Shown: one piece after another, positions 6,659 to 17,300 of the stretch | How positions within the stretch are numbered: position 1 is the stretch's first letter | How the letters are laid out: the number at the start of each line of letters is the position of its first letter | Origin: Chromobacterium alticapitis | GTDB lineage: Bacteria > Pseudomonadota > Gammaproteobacteria > Burkholderiales > Chromobacteriaceae | DNA: 52,384 nucleotides | Assembly (NCBI RefSeq): GCF_002924365.1 | Contig: NZ_PQWB01000037.1 | Coordinates: 1 to 52,384, forward strand | Reading direction: 5' to 3' | The notes under the pieces: generated by a model | The model's database searches: none | What the model was told of the DNA's origin: nothing | Seen by the model: the letters and a program-made list of their open reading frames with translations, nothing else | Position numbers and translations under genes: made by a program

Positions 6659-7663
6659 ATGAAATTGAAGCATATCGCGCTGGCCTTCTGCGCCAGCCTC
6701 ACCCTGTCCGGCTTCGCCCAGGCCGCGGCCCCCATCGTGATCAAGTTCAGCCATGTGGTGGCGCCGGATACCCCCAAGGGCAAGGCGGCGGACTATTTCA
6801 AGAAACTGGCGGAACAGCGCACCCACGGCCGGGTCAAGGTGGAGGTCTACCCCAACAGCCAGCTGTACAAGGACAAGGAAGAGCTGGAGGCGCTGCAGCT
6901 GGGCGCGGTGCAGATGCTGGCTCCCAGCCTGGCCAAGTTCGGCCCGCTGGGCGTGAAGGAGTTCGAGGTGTTCGACCTGCCCTACGTCTTCGACAACTAC
7001 GACGAAGTCAACAAGGTGATGCACGGCGCCATCGGCAAGCAGCTGCTGGGCAAGCTGGATAGCAAGGGCATCAAGGGCCTGGCGTACTGGGACAATGGTT
7101 TCAAGAACTTCTCTGCCAACAAGCCCATCAAGTCACCGGCCGACCTCAAGGGCATGAAGATCCGCATCCAGTCCTCCAAGGTGCTGGAAGAGGAAATGCG
7201 CACCCTGGGCGCGCTGCCGCAGGTGATGGCCTTCTCCGAGGTCTACCAGGCGCTGCAGACCGGCGTGGTGGACGGCACCGAGCTGGAGGCGTCCAATCTT
7301 TACACCAGCAAGGCCTATGAGGTGCAGAAGAACCTGACGCTGACCCAGCACGGTTTCCTCGGCTACGCGCTGATCGTCAACAAGAAGTTCTGGGACGGCC
7401 TGCCGGCCGACGTCCGCGGCGAACTGGACAGCGCGGTGCAAGACGCCTCCGTCTACGCCAACAAGATCGCCAAGGAAGAAAACGACAAGGCCGTGGCCGC
7501 GATCAAGGCCTCCGGCAAGACCAAGGTCTACGTGCCGACGCCGCAAGAACGCGAAGCCTTCAAGAAGGCCATGCTGCCGGTTCACCAGAAAATGGCTTCC
7601 CGCATCGGCCCGGATCTGTTGAAGCAAATCTATAAAGAAACCGGCTTCAACCCCGCCAAGTAA
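6659..7663 (+). CDS. dctP: TRAP transporter periplasmic dicarboxylate-binding protein
   Basis: The product is 334 aa with a Sec signal peptide cleaved near FAQA-AAPI (about residue 23), then a DctP fold beginning VIKFSHVVAPDTPKGKAA. The family substrate-carboxylate Arg is in LKGMKIRIQSS, and the region ASNLYTSKAYEVQKN is typical of DctP. The ATG at 6659 is preceded by GGATGGAGAAACC and gives the proper signal peptide; an upstream in-frame ATG at 6536 would add a 41-residue non-signal extension and is rejected. It binds malate, fumarate or succinate and delivers it to DctQM. A strong hairpin follows the stop, so dctP is probably made in excess over the membrane subunits. Confidence 0.93.
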   Translation: MKLKHIALAFCASLTLSGFAQAAAPIVIKFSHVVAPDTPKGKAADYFKKLAEQRTHGRVKVEVYPNSQLYKDKEELEALQLGAVQMLAPSLAKFGPLGVKEFEVFDLPYVFDNYDEVNKVMHGAIGKQLLGKLDSKGIKGLAYWDNGFKNFSANKPIKSPADLKGMKIRIQSSKVLEEEMRTLGALPQVMAFSEVYQALQTGVVDGTELEASNLYTSKAYEVQKNLTLTQHGFLGYALIVNKKFWDGLPADVRGELDSAVQDASVYANKIAKEENDKAVAAIKASGKTKVYVPTPQEREAFKKAMLPVHQKMASRIGPDLLKQIYKETGFNPAK

Positions 7664-7672
7664 GCCGCAAAC

Positions 7673-7697
7673 AGCCGCGCGCCCGCGCGGCTTTTCT
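7673..7697 (+). terminator. Attenuating terminator between dctP and dctQM
   Basis: AGCCGCGCG (7673-7681), loop CC, CGCGCGGCT (7684-7692) is a perfect 9-bp GC stem followed by TTTCTT. It lies 9 bp after the dctP stop and 170 bp before dctQ, a layout that would give partial read-through and a high ratio of binding protein to permease. A 3'-stabilising role for the dctP mRNA is an alternative. Confidence 0.75.
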
Positions 7698-7862
7698 TCG
7701 CATTGATAGACCCGGCGGTGTACGGTGAAGTCAGGCATGGGCCGCGGCGAAGCGGCCCGTGCCTCCTTGCGCGCAGATGCCGCGCGGGCGAGTCCCGCGC
7801 TTTACCGGCCTCCACGCAAGGCCTACCGCAAGCTTCATTGCCGGTTGAATAGGAATACCATC

Positions 7863-8453
7863 ATGCTGAAAGTCCTCGACCACCTCGAGGAGTGGCTGAT
7901 TGCCTGTCTGATGGGGGCCGCCACCCTGATCACCTTCGTCGCGGTGCTGCATCGCTACGGCTCGGGCATTCCCGCTCTGCAACCCTATCTCGCCCACATC
8001 AACCTGGCCTGGGCGCAGGAACTGACCGTTTATCTCTTCGTGTGGATGGCCAAATTCGGCGCCGCCTACGGCGTGCGCACCGGCATCCACGTCGGCGTGG
8101 ATGTGCTGATCAACCGTCTGCCGGACCGCGTCCGCGCCAAGTTCATCGTGTTCGGCCTCTTGGCCGGCGCGCTGTTCACCGGCGCAGTAGCCGTGATGGG
8201 CGGCAATTTCGTCTGGGAAATCGCCCATACCGACCAGACCTCGCCTGACCTGGAAGCGCCGATGTGGCTGGTGTATCTGGCCATCCCATCCGGCTCCTCG
8301 CTGATGTGCTTCCGCTTTTTGCAAGTGGCCTGGAACTTCATCCGGACCGGCAGCCTGCCCAAGCATGACCACGGCCACGTGGAAGGCATAGACGGCGACG
8401 AAGGGCTGGATAATCTGCACCCGCACGACCTGAACCACGGAGGCCGTCCATGA
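7863..8453 (+). CDS. dctQ: TRAP transporter small permease subunit
   Basis: The 196-aa protein has four predicted membrane helices and begins MLKVLDHLEEWLIACLMGA, the usual DctQ N-terminus. It carries the QELTVYLFVWMAKFGAAYGV region typical of the family and ends in a His/Asp-rich tail (KHDHGHVEGIDGDEG). The ATG at 7863 is preceded by AGGAA; upstream in-frame codons from 7725 lack DctQ similarity and are rejected. It overlaps dctM by 4 bases (ATGA), which indicates translational coupling. DctQ joins DctM in the inner membrane and is needed for transport. Confidence 0.92.
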   Translation: MLKVLDHLEEWLIACLMGAATLITFVAVLHRYGSGIPALQPYLAHINLAWAQELTVYLFVWMAKFGAAYGVRTGIHVGVDVLINRLPDRVRAKFIVFGLLAGALFTGAVAVMGGNFVWEIAHTDQTSPDLEAPMWLVYLAIPSGSSLMCFRFLQVAWNFIRTGSLPKHDHGHVEGIDGDEGLDNLHPHDLNHGGRP

Positions 8454-9778
8454 GCGCGCTGATCATTTTCGGACTGTTGATCGCGCTGATGCTGACCGGC
8501 ATGCCGATCTCCATTTCCCTGGGCCTGACCGTCCTGACTTATCTGTTCACCATGACCGAGGTGCCCATCACCTCCGTCGCGCTGAAGCTGTTCACCGGCA
8601 TAGAGAAGTTCGAGATCATGGCCATCCCGTTCTTCATCCTGGCCGGCAATTTCCTGATGCACGGCGGCGTGGCGCGGCGGATGATACGCTTCGCCACTAC
8701 GCTGGTAGGCCACTGGTACGGCGGCCTGGGCCTGGCCGGCGTGGTGTCCTGCGCGCTGTTCGCCGCCATCACCGGCTCCTCGGTCGCCACCGTCGTCGCC
8801 GTCGGCTCCATCATCCTGCCGGCCATGCTGAAACAGGGCTATCCGCAGCGCTTCGGCGCCGGCGTGATCACCACTTCCGGCGCGCTGGGCATTCTGTTCC
8901 CGCCGTCCATCAATCTGGTGATGTACAGCATCGCCACCGCCGGCATGCAGGTCACCGGCCCGGACGGCTCCAGCGTGTCCAGCGCCTCGGTCGGCCAGCT
9001 GTTCATGGCCGGCGTGCTGCCGGGCCTGGCGCTGTCCGTTCTGCTGGGCCTGACCACCTGGTCCCGCGCGCGCAAGCATGACTACCCGCGCCTGCCCAAG
9101 GCGAGCTGGGGCGAACGCTGGCGCGCCTTCCGCGAATGCGTATGGGGCCTGCTGCTGATCGTGCTGGTCATAGGCGGCATTTACACCGGCATTTTCACGC
9201 CCACCGAGGCGGCGGCCATGGCGGCGGTGTACGCCTTCGTGATCGCGGTATTCGTCTACAAGGACATGGGCGTGAAGGACGTGCCCAAGGTGCTGATCAA
9301 CGCGGCGTCGATGAGCGCGATGTTGCTGTACATCATCACCAACGCGGTGCTGTTTTCCTTCCTGATGGCGTCCGAGCAGATCCCGCAGAGCATGGCAGCC
9401 TGGATGGCCACCCAGGGCTTCGGCATCGTCGCCTTCCTGCTGCTGACCAATATCCTGCTGCTGGCGGCCGGCAACTTCATGGACCCATCGGCCATCGTGC
9501 TGATCATGGCGCCCATCCTGTATCCGGTGGCGGTGAAGCTGGGCGTCAACCCGATCCACTTCGGCATCCTGATCGCGGTGAACATGGAGGTGGGCATGTG
9601 CCATCCGCCTGTCGGATTGAACCTTTACGTGGCTTCGGGGATCACCAAGATGGGGATCACCGAGCTGACGGTCGCGGTATGGCCGTGGCTGCTGACCATG
9701 CTGGGCTTCCTGGTGGCCGTCACCTTCATCCCGCAAATCTCGCTGTGGCTGCCGCGGGCGCTGGGAATGCTGGGCTGA
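8450..9778 (+). CDS. dctM: TRAP transporter large permease subunit
   Basis: The 442-aa polytopic inner-membrane protein has about 12-13 predicted helices. Typical DctM signatures are IPFFILAGNFLMHGGVARR, the helix-turn region SGALGILFPPSINLVMYSI and NMEVGMCHPPVGLNLYVASG. It forms the Na+-driven translocation channel for C4-dicarboxylates with DctQ, loaded by DctP. Full family length, and it overlaps dctQ. Confidence 0.94.
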   Translation: MSALIIFGLLIALMLTGMPISISLGLTVLTYLFTMTEVPITSVALKLFTGIEKFEIMAIPFFILAGNFLMHGGVARRMIRFATTLVGHWYGGLGLAGVVSCALFAAITGSSVATVVAVGSIILPAMLKQGYPQRFGAGVITTSGALGILFPPSINLVMYSIATAGMQVTGPDGSSVSSASVGQLFMAGVLPGLALSVLLGLTTWSRARKHDYPRLPKASWGERWRAFRECVWGLLLIVLVIGGIYTGIFTPTEAAAMAAVYAFVIAVFVYKDMGVKDVPKVLINAASMSAMLLYIITNAVLFSFLMASEQIPQSMAAWMATQGFGIVAFLLLTNILLLAAGNFMDPSAIVLIMAPILYPVAVKLGVNPIHFGILIAVNMEVGMCHPPVGLNLYVASGITKMGITELTVAVWPWLLTMLGFLVAVTFIPQISLWLPRALGMLG

Positions 9779-9798
9779 GCGAGTCAGGGCATGGATGG

Positions 9799-9831
9799 GC
9801 CGCGACGGCGGATTTTCCCGCCGCGGCTTTT
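9799..9831 (+). terminator. Terminator after dctM
   Basis: CCGCGACGGCGG and CCGCCGCGG pair with a small bulge around an ATTTTC loop, followed by CTTTTGT. It lies 20 bp beyond the dctM stop and separates the dct operon from maeB. Confidence 0.7.
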
Positions 9832-9927
9832 GTCCGACACGCGTAGCCCGGCCCCTGCATAAGGCCTTATAATGCCCAACCATCCCTTACCCACATAAGA
9901 ACATCTCTCTCAATCAGGAGCCTGCCA

Positions 9928-12213
9928 ATGGACGAGCAATTGCGTCAAAGCGCCTTGGAGTTTCACCAGTTCCCGACCCCGGGCAAGATTCAGGTCTCCC
10001 CGACCAAGCCGCTGACCACTCAGCGCGATCTGGCGCTGGCCTATTCTCCCGGCGTGGCCGCCCCGTGCGACGCCATCGTCGAAGACCCGCTGAATGCCTA
10101 CAAGTACACCGCGCGCGGCAACTTGGTGGCCGTGATCTCCAACGGCACCGCCGTGCTGGGCCTGGGCAATATCGGCGCGCTGGCCAGCAAGCCGGTGATG
10201 GAGGGCAAGGGCGTATTGTTCAAAAAATTCGCCGGCATCGATGTTTTCGATATCGAAGTCAATGAGCTGGACCCGGACAAGCTGGTGGACATCATCTGCT
10301 CGCTGGAACCGACCTTCGGCGGCATCAACCTGGAAGACATCAAGGCGCCGGAGTGCTTCTACATCGAGAAGAAGTGCCGTGAGCGCATGGGCATCCCGGT
10401 CTTCCACGACGACCAGCACGGCACCGCCATCGTGGCTGCCGCCACGGTGCTGAACGGCCTGCGCCTGGTGAAGAAGGAAATCGGCGAAGTGCGCGTGGTG
10501 GCCTCCGGCGCCGGCGCCGCCGCCATCGCCTGCCTGGACCTGCTGGTGGCGCTGGGCGTGAAGCGCGAAAACATCACCATTTGCGATTCCAAAGGCGTGG
10601 TCTTCATTGGCCGCGACGAGAAGTTGGACGAGTCCAAGCTGCGTTACGCCATCCCGGACAACGGCTGGCGCAAACTGGCCGACGCCATGACCGGCGCCGA
10701 CATCTTCATGGGCCTGTCCGGCCCGCGCCTGGTGTCGCAAGACATGGTCAAATCCATGGCCCGCGACCCGCTGATCCTGGCCATGGCCAACCCGGAACCG
10801 GAAATCCTGCCGCCGCTGGTCAAGGAAGTGCGCCCGGACGCCATCATCGGCACCGGCCGCTCGGACTTCCCGAACCAGGTCAACAACGTGCTGTGCTTCC
10901 CCTTCATCTTCCGCGGCGCGCTGGACGTGGGCGCCACCACCATCAATGAAGAGATGAAGCTGGCCACCGTGCGCGCGATCGCCGACCTGGCGATGGCCGA
11001 GCAGAACGATGTGGTGGCCACCGCCTACGGCAACCAGGAGCTGTCCTTCGGACCGGAATACGTGATTCCGAAGCCGTTCGACCCGCGCCTGATCGTCAAG
11101 ATTGCCCCGGCCGTGGCCAAGGCCGCCATGGACTCCGGCGTCGCCACCCGCCCGATCCAGGACTTCGACGCCTACGCCGACCAACTGGCGCAGTTCGTCT
11201 ACAAGACCAATCTGTTCATGAAGCCGGTGTTCGCCCAGGCCAAGCAAAACCCGAAACGCGTGGTGCTGACCGAGGGCGAAGACGAGCGCGTGCTGCACGC
11301 CACCCAGGAAATCGTCACCCAGGGTCTGGCCAAGCCCATCCTGGTGGGTCGTCCCAGCGTGATCGAGAAGCGCATCGAGAAACTGGGCCTGAAGCTGCGC
11401 GCCGGCGTGGACTTCGAGCTGGTCAACAATGAATCCGACCCGCGCTTCAACGACTACTGGCAGGACTACTACCAGCTGATGAAGCGCAAAGGCGTATCGC
11501 AAGAGCAGGCCCGCCGCCGCGTGATCGGCAACACCACGCTGATCGGCGCGATGATGGTGCGCCGCGGCGACGCCGACGCGCTGATCTGCGGCACCTACGG
11601 CCCCTACCGCCAGCACTTCGACATCCTGGAAAACGTGCTGGGCTATGCCAACAAGGACAAGGTGGCCGGCGCGATGAACGCGCTGATCCTGCCGACCGGC
11701 AACATCTTCATCGCCGACACCTACGTCAACGCCGAGCCTAGCGCCGAGCAACTGGCCTCCATCACCAAGATGGCGTCGCAGTCGATCAAGCGCTTCGGCA
11801 TCCAGCCCAAGGCCGCGCTGCTGTCCAACTCCAGCTTCGGCGCCTTGAACACCCCGTCGGCGCAGAAGATGCGCGCGGCGTTCGATCTGATCCGCGAAGC
11901 CCAGCCGGAGCTGGAAATCGACGGCGAAATGCAGGGCGACGCGGCGCTGGTGGAAGCCATCCGCACCCAGGCAATGCCGGACTCCACGCTGAAGGGCTCG
12001 GCCAATCTGCTGATCATGCCCAACGTGGAAGCCGCCAACATCAGCTACAACCTGCTGCGCGTGTCGGCAGCCGACGGCGTGACCATAGGCCCGATCCTGA
12101 TGGGCATGGCCAAGCCGGTGCACATCCTGACGCCGATCTCCTCGGTGCGCCGCATCGTCAATATGGTGGCGCTGGCCTCCGTGGACGCGCAGGCTGTGGT
12201 GCAACAGGGCTGA
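9928..12213 (+). CDS. maeB: NADP-dependent malic enzyme (MaeB type, malic enzyme-PTA fusion)
   Basis: The 761-aa protein is close to the length of E. coli MaeB. The N-terminal malic-enzyme part (about 1-430) shows [38 protein letters not shown] and a Rossmann motif [14 protein letters not shown]. The C-terminal part (about 430-755) resembles phosphotransacetylase ([14 protein letters not shown]) and in this family binds acetyl-CoA as an allosteric signal without PTA activity. It converts malate to pyruvate with NADPH formation. Directly downstream of dctPQM, it fits growth on imported dicarboxylates. It is probably a single-gene unit with its own terminator. Confidence 0.95.
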   Translation: MDEQLRQSALEFHQFPTPGKIQVSPTKPLTTQRDLALAYSPGVAAPCDAIVEDPLNAYKYTARGNLVAVISNGTAVLGLGNIGALASKPVMEGKGVLFKKFAGIDVFDIEVNELDPDKLVDIICSLEPTFGGINLEDIKAPECFYIEKKCRERMGIPVFHDDQHGTAIVAAATVLNGLRLVKKEIGEVRVVASGAGAAAIACLDLLVALGVKRENITICDSKGVVFIGRDEKLDESKLRYAIPDNGWRKLADAMTGADIFMGLSGPRLVSQDMVKSMARDPLILAMANPEPEILPPLVKEVRPDAIIGTGRSDFPNQVNNVLCFPFIFRGALDVGATTINEEMKLATVRAIADLAMAEQNDVVATAYGNQELSFGPEYVIPKPFDPRLIVKIAPAVAKAAMDSGVATRPIQDFDAYADQLAQFVYKTNLFMKPVFAQAKQNPKRVVLTEGEDERVLHATQEIVTQGLAKPILVGRPSVIEKRIEKLGLKLRAGVDFELVNNESDPRFNDYWQDYYQLMKRKGVSQEQARRRVIGNTTLIGAMMVRRGDADALICGTYGPYRQHFDILENVLGYANKDKVAGAMNALILPTGNIFIADTYVNAEPSAEQLASITKMASQSIKRFGIQPKAALLSNSSFGALNTPSAQKMRAAFDLIREAQPELEIDGEMQGDAALVEAIRTQAMPDSTLKGSANLLIMPNVEAANISYNLLRVSAADGVTIGPILMGMAKPVHILTPISSVRRIVNMVALASVDAQAVVQQG

Positions 12214-12240
12214 TCCGTTTCGGCCTAGGGCATATACTGA

Positions 12241-12268
12241 ACGGGCAAGCGTCGCTTGCCCGTTTTTT
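12241..12268 (+). terminator. Rho-independent terminator after maeB
   Basis: ACGGGCAAGC, loop GTC, GCTTGCCCGT is a perfect 10-bp stem followed by six T. It lies 27 bp after the maeB stop. Confidence 0.92.
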
Positions 12269-12288
12269 CATGCCGCAGGATGAAGCCC

Positions 12289-12540
12289 ATGAGCCAAGAC
12301 AAGCACAACGATCCATTCGCCCTGTTCCGCCAGTTCTGGCAGCAAGCCACGCCGCCCGGCATGCAGGCCTTCCTGCCGCCGATGTCGGAAGAGGAAATCG
12401 ACCGCAAGTTGGCCGAGCTCCGCGTGGTGGAAGGCTGGCTGACCATGAATCTGGGCGTGCTGTCCATGCAGATCAAAACGCTGGAAATGCAGCGGGCCGC
12501 CCTGCACTCGATGCGTCCCAAGGATCCGCCGGCCAGCTGA
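12289..12540 (+). CDS. phaM: PhaM-like polyhydroxyalkanoate granule regulator
   Basis: This is a small protein of 83 aa (MSQDKHNDPFALFRQFWQQA at the N-terminus). It has the conserved PhaM pattern: a short FALFRQFW segment, LPPMSEEEIDRKLAELRVVE, then a helical WLTMNLGVLSMQIKTLEMQR. In Ralstonia, PhaM activates PHA synthase and links granules to the nucleoid; the DNA-binding Lys/Pro/Ala-rich tail of longer PhaM proteins is essentially absent here, which ends SMRPKDPPAS. The start at 12289 has AGGA eight bases upstream and is preferred to the ATG at 12280. No other pha genes are in the window. Confidence 0.7.
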   Translation: MSQDKHNDPFALFRQFWQQATPPGMQAFLPPMSEEEIDRKLAELRVVEGWLTMNLGVLSMQIKTLEMQRAALHSMRPKDPPAS

Positions 12541-12745
12541 CCCCGTATTCCCGCCCAAGCGCGAAGACGATTGCATACCGTCCGTTTACGCTAGCCGGCT
12601 GTCCTCTTCCAGTCGCAATTCTTGGGCAAAATCCATCATGACAGGGCTATTTTCTGTCACATACCGTCACACGGTTGGACACATTTTTTAACATCTTCTT
12701 GTCAGAACTTATCTTATCCTAATAAGACTGAAGATGAGGGATGGC

Positions 12746-13648
12746 ATGACTGCAATCAATTCCATGGATCTGTTCTGGTCTCTGGCCAGCGGGACGTTTT
12801 CCCGCCGCGATGGTTTCGACGAGAGCAAGAACCGTTTCAAGTTCGCGTTTCGCGGCATGCTGACGCTGCCGTGGACCTTGCGCTGGCTGGACACCGTCCG
12901 CTCGCAGGCCCTGTTGCCCTACCTGCGGCACAACCCGCGGCTGGCCTGCAAATTGCATCGTCCCTATCTGTACCGTTCGCTGGGCGCCGCCGGCAAGCTG
13001 CAAGCGCTGCAGGCGCATTACCAATTGCTGGAACAGCGCTTCTCCGGCGCGGCGCGGCAGCAACTCTTGGCCAGCCAAACCTTGCATCTGGCTACGCTGA
13101 CGGGCAAGAACGACAGCGCGCTGCTGGTTCAGCTGACCCAGCAGCACAGCTTCGACAAAGAAGGGGAAATGTCGCTGCAGGTCAGCAATGCGGATGGCGT
13201 CCCCTTGGCGACGCTGACCTTCACCCTGATTCGCCGCGACGAACAGCCGGCAATCATGGTGGGCGGCCTGCAGGGACCACGCAAGCCGCATGGCGCGGAA
13301 GAGGTGCAGCTGGCCACCAAGGCCGCCCACGGCCTGTTTCCCAAACGGCTGGCGATAGAAGCGCTGGCCGCTTTGGCCGAACGCATAGGCATCTCGCAGA
13401 TCCTGGCCGTCGGCAACCGTGAGCACATCTACAGCTCCTGGCGCTACCGCCGCGGCTTCCACGCCGATTACGACAGCTTCTGGCAGACGCTGGAAGCCGA
13501 GCCGCTGGACGACGGCCGCTTCCACCGCATTCCGCCGACGCTGCCGCGCAAGGCGATGCAGGACATCGCCAGCAAGAAGCGCGCCGAATACCAGCGCCGC
13601 TATGGCCTGCTCGACGCGCTCGCCGAGCAGATCCAGGCCACGTTGTAA
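12746..13648 (+). CDS. VirK/YbjX family protein (DUF535)
   Basis: The 300-aa protein matches the DUF535 family by its conserved body: FAFRGMLTLPWTLRWLD at the N-terminus, a PRLACKLHRPYLYRSL segment, LTFTLIRRDEQPAIMVGGLQG and GISQILAVGNREHIYSSWRY. The enterobacterial members VirK and YbjX are linked to outer-membrane surface and antimicrobial-peptide phenotypes; the biochemical activity is unknown. No signal peptide is apparent. ATG 12746 has GAGGGA just upstream; an in-frame ATG at 12734 would add MRDG. The AT-rich upstream region (TTGTCA about 12700, TAATAA about 12720) may hold the promoter. Confidence 0.8.
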   Translation: MTAINSMDLFWSLASGTFSRRDGFDESKNRFKFAFRGMLTLPWTLRWLDTVRSQALLPYLRHNPRLACKLHRPYLYRSLGAAGKLQALQAHYQLLEQRFSGAARQQLLASQTLHLATLTGKNDSALLVQLTQQHSFDKEGEMSLQVSNADGVPLATLTFTLIRRDEQPAIMVGGLQGPRKPHGAEEVQLATKAAHGLFPKRLAIEALAALAERIGISQILAVGNREHIYSSWRYRRGFHADYDSFWQTLEAEPLDDGRFHRIPPTLPRKAMQDIASKKRAEYQRRYGLLDALAEQIQATL

Positions 13649-13655
13649 AACCCCG

Positions 13656-14258
13656 TCACGGCCGCGCCAGGCTGAACGCCGGCTCGGCCAGGCTGTAGCG
13701 GTCTCCGCCCAGCTTGCCCACAGCCTGCAGCGCCGCATCGTCTATCGCGCCGTCGCGCCACACCTCGTCCGCCACATGGATGTGCTTGACCTCGGCCAGC
13801 ACCAGATTGCCGGCGCCGCTGCCATGGCCAAAAGTCAGGCACTGGTGCAAGGTGCACTCCAGCCGCACCGGCGCCAGGGCCACGCCGGGCGGCTTGACCG
13901 CCACGCTGGCCGATTTGGCCAAGCCCGCCAGTTCGAATTCGTCTACATCCGGCGGATAGCTGCCGCAGGTCAGATTCATCGCCTCGGCCAGAGGCTGGCT
14001 GACGATGTTGACCACCAGCTCGCCGGTCAGCCGAATATTGGCCAAGGTGTCCTTGTCCCGCTCCGACGCCTGCTTCAGTATGCTGATGCCCAGCAGCGGC
14101 GGCGTGACGCTCATCACATTGAAGAACGAAAACGGCGCCAGATTGCAGACGCCCTTCAAGTCCTGCGTGCTCACCCAGGCGATGGGCCGCGGCAAGACGC
14201 AGCCCACCAGCAGCTGATACAGATTCGTTCGCTCCAATTGCTGCACATTGAACTCCAT
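13656..14258 (-). CDS. Flavin reductase-like, FMN-binding protein
   Basis: The 200-aa protein has the flavin-reductase-like split-barrel fold. It shows LVGCVLPRPIAWVSTQD, then GVCNLAPFSFFNVMSVTPPLLGIS, then KDTLANIRLTGELVVNIVS, the usual order of FMN-contacting strands in this family. Members bind FMN and act as flavin reductases or as uncharacterised flavoproteins; the substrate cannot be told. It stands alone, convergent with the DUF535 gene (7-bp gap, no terminator). Confidence 0.85.
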   Translation of the reverse strand: MEFNVQQLERTNLYQLLVGCVLPRPIAWVSTQDLKGVCNLAPFSFFNVMSVTPPLLGISILKQASERDKDTLANIRLTGELVVNIVSQPLAEAMNLTCGSYPPDVDEFELAGLAKSASVAVKPPGVALAPVRLECTLHQCLTFGHGSGAGNLVLAEVKHIHVADEVWRDGAIDDAALQAVGKLGGDRYSLAEPAFSLARP

Positions 14259-14375
14259 CGTTTTGCTACGCCTGTGGTGAAAATTGCCATGCCATCATTC
14301 TAATGCGCGGCGGCGTCGCCGTGCCAGCCGTTAATTGAACTGGTTCGCCTCACGGGCTGCCGGTAAAATGCCGGA

Positions 14376-17300
14376 ATGAACGCACCTCGCTTTGTCCATC
14401 TTCGCCTCCACTCGGAGTTTTCCATCACCGACGGCATCGTCCGCCTCGATGACGCGGTCAAACGCGCCGTCAAGGAACAGATGCCCGCGCTCGGCGTGTC
14501 GGACCTGATGAATCTGTTCGGCATGGTCAAGTTCTACAAGAGCTGCCGCAACAAGGGCATCAAGCCCATCGTGTCCGCCGACATCTGGCTGGAAAACGAG
14601 GAGGACCGCGACAAGCCTTACCGGCTGATGTTGACGGCGAAGAACCGCGAGGGCTATCGCCGCTTGTGCGAACTGCTGACCGAGGCCTTCAGCCACAACC
14701 AGTACCGCGGCCGCGCCGAGATCAAGCGCGCCTGGCTGGAGAACGGCGACAACAGCAATCTGCTCTGTCTGTCCGGCGCGCATCTGGGCGACGTGGGCGT
14801 CGCGCTGTCCATGGGCCAGCGCGACGAGGCGCGCCGCCGCGCCGAATACTGGGAAAAACTGTTCCCCGGCGCCTTCTATCTGGAAATTCAGCGCGTGGAC
14901 AGCCCACAGGTGGAAAACGTGGTGCAGGCCACGCTGTGGCTGGCCGGCGAAACCACGCTGCCGGTGGTGGCCACCCACCCCATCCAGTTCATGGACAAGG
15001 ATGACTTCAAGGCGCACGAGGCGCGAGTGTGCATCGCCGAAGGCTACACCCTGGGCGACAAGCGCCGCCCGCGCAGCTTCAACGAGTGCCAGCACTTCCT
15101 CAGCGCCGACGAAATGGAAGCCCGCTTCGCGGACATCCCCGAGGCGCTGGCCAATACGGTGGAAATCGCCAAGCGCTGCAATATCTCGGTGGTGCTGGGC
15201 AAGAACTACCTGCCGCTCTTCCCCACGCCGGACGGCATGACCCTGGACGACTTCCTGGTGTACGAGGCCAAGCGCGGCCTGGAGGAGCGGCTGAAGCAGC
15301 TGTACCCGGACGAGGCCGAACGCGAGGCCAAGCGGCCCGATTACGACGCGCGGCTGAAGTTCGAGTGCGACACCATCATCCAGATGGGCTTCCCTGGCTA
15401 CTTCCTGATCGTGGCGGACTTTATCCAGTGGGGCAAAGGCAACGGCTGCCCGGTGGGCCCCGGCCGGGGCTCCGGCGCCGGCTCTCTCGTGGCCTACAGC
15501 CTGTCCATTACCGATCTGGACCCGCTGAAGTACGCGCTGCTGTTCGAGCGCTTCCTGAACCCGGAACGGGTATCCATGCCCGACTTCGACGTGGACTTCT
15601 GCCAGGAAAACCGCTGGCGCGTGATCGAGTACACCCGCCGCAAATACGGCGAGGAGGCGGTGAGCCAGATCGTCACCTTCGGCACCATGTCGTCCAAGTC
15701 GGTGATCCGCGACGTCGGCCGCGTGCTGGACCTCCCCTTCGGCCTGTGCGACCGCCTGTCCAAGCTGATCCCGCTGGAGGCCAACAAGCCGCTGAGCCTG
15801 GACAAGGCGATGCAAGTGGAGGCGCAGATCGGCGAGATCATCGAAAGCGAGGGCGCGCAGGAGCTGATCGAGCTGGCGATGAAGCTGGAAGACCTGACCC
15901 GCGGTCTGGGCATGCACGCCGGCGGCGTGTTGATCGCGCCGGGCCGCTTGACCGACTTCTGCCCGCTGTACATCGCCAGCGGCGAAGGCGCGTCTCCCGT
16001 TTCGCAGTTCGACAAGGACGACGTCGAGCAGATCGGCCTGGTGAAGTTCGACTTCCTGGGCCTGCGCAACCTCACCATCATCGAGCTGGCGCAAAAGTAC
16101 ATCAAGGACATCACCGGCGAGGAGGTGGACGTCGCCCACCTGCCGCTGGACGACAAGCCGGCCTACAAGGTGTTCGCCACCGCCAACACCACCGCCGTGT
16201 TCCAGTTCGAATCCACCGGCATGAAAAAGATGCTGGTGGAGGCCAAACCGAGCAAGTTTGAGGAAATTATCGCCTTCGTGGCGCTGTATCGCCCGGGCCC
16301 GATGGACCTGATTCCGGACTTCATCCAGCGCATGCACGGCGCCAAGTTCGAGTACCTGCACCCTCTCTTGGAGCCGGTATTGGCCCCGACCTACGGCATC
16401 ATGGTGTACCAGGAACAGGTGATGCAGTCCGCCCAGGTGATCGGCGGCTATAGCTTGGGCGGCGCCGACTTGCTGCGCCGCGCCATGGGTAAGAAAAAAG
16501 TCGAAGAGATGGTGGCGCAGCGCGCCATGTTCGTGCAGGGCGCGGCCAAGCAGGACATCCCGGAGTCCAAGGCTAACGAAATCTTCGACTATATGGAGAA
16601 GTTCGCCGGCTACGGCTTCAACAAATCGCACGCCGCCGCCTACGCGCTGGTGGCCTACCACACCGCCTGGCTCAAGGCCCACCACTGCGCGGCCTATATG
16701 GCGGCGACCATGTCCACGGAATTGGACAACACCGACCAGCTCAAGGTGTTCTACGACGATTGCCAGGACGCCAAGAACGGCATCACCTTCCTGCCGCCGG
16801 ACGTCAACCACAGCTTCTACCGCTTCGTGCCGGTCAGCCGCAAGGAAATCCGCTACGCGCTGGGCGCGATCAAGGGCACCGGCGAATCGGCGGTCGACCA
16901 CATCGTCTCCGCGCGCCAAGCCGGCGGTCCCTTCACCGACCTGTTCGATTTCTGCAAGCGAACGGACAAGAAGCTGGTCAACAAACGAGTGATCGAGGCG
17001 CTGATCCGCGCCGGCGCCTTCGACGCCATCGAAGCCAACCGCGCGCTCTTGTTCGCCAACGTCGGCCTGGCCATGGAAGCGGCTGAGCAGGAACACGCCA
17101 ACGCCAATCAGGGCGGCCTGTTCGACATGTTCGGCGACGACGTCGCGCCGGCGGTGGCGATGGTGGCCACCCGGCCGTGGAACGACGCGGTGAAGCTGGC
17201 CGAGGAAAAACTGGCCATAGGCTTCTACCTGTCCGACCACCCGTTCTCGTCCTATGAGAAAGAAGTGCGCGGCTTCATCAAAACCACGCTGTCCCGCCTC

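Noticed and set aside
9910-12204. 764-codon minus-strand frame over maeB
   Set aside because: Antisense shadow of MaeB, with no recognisable motif.
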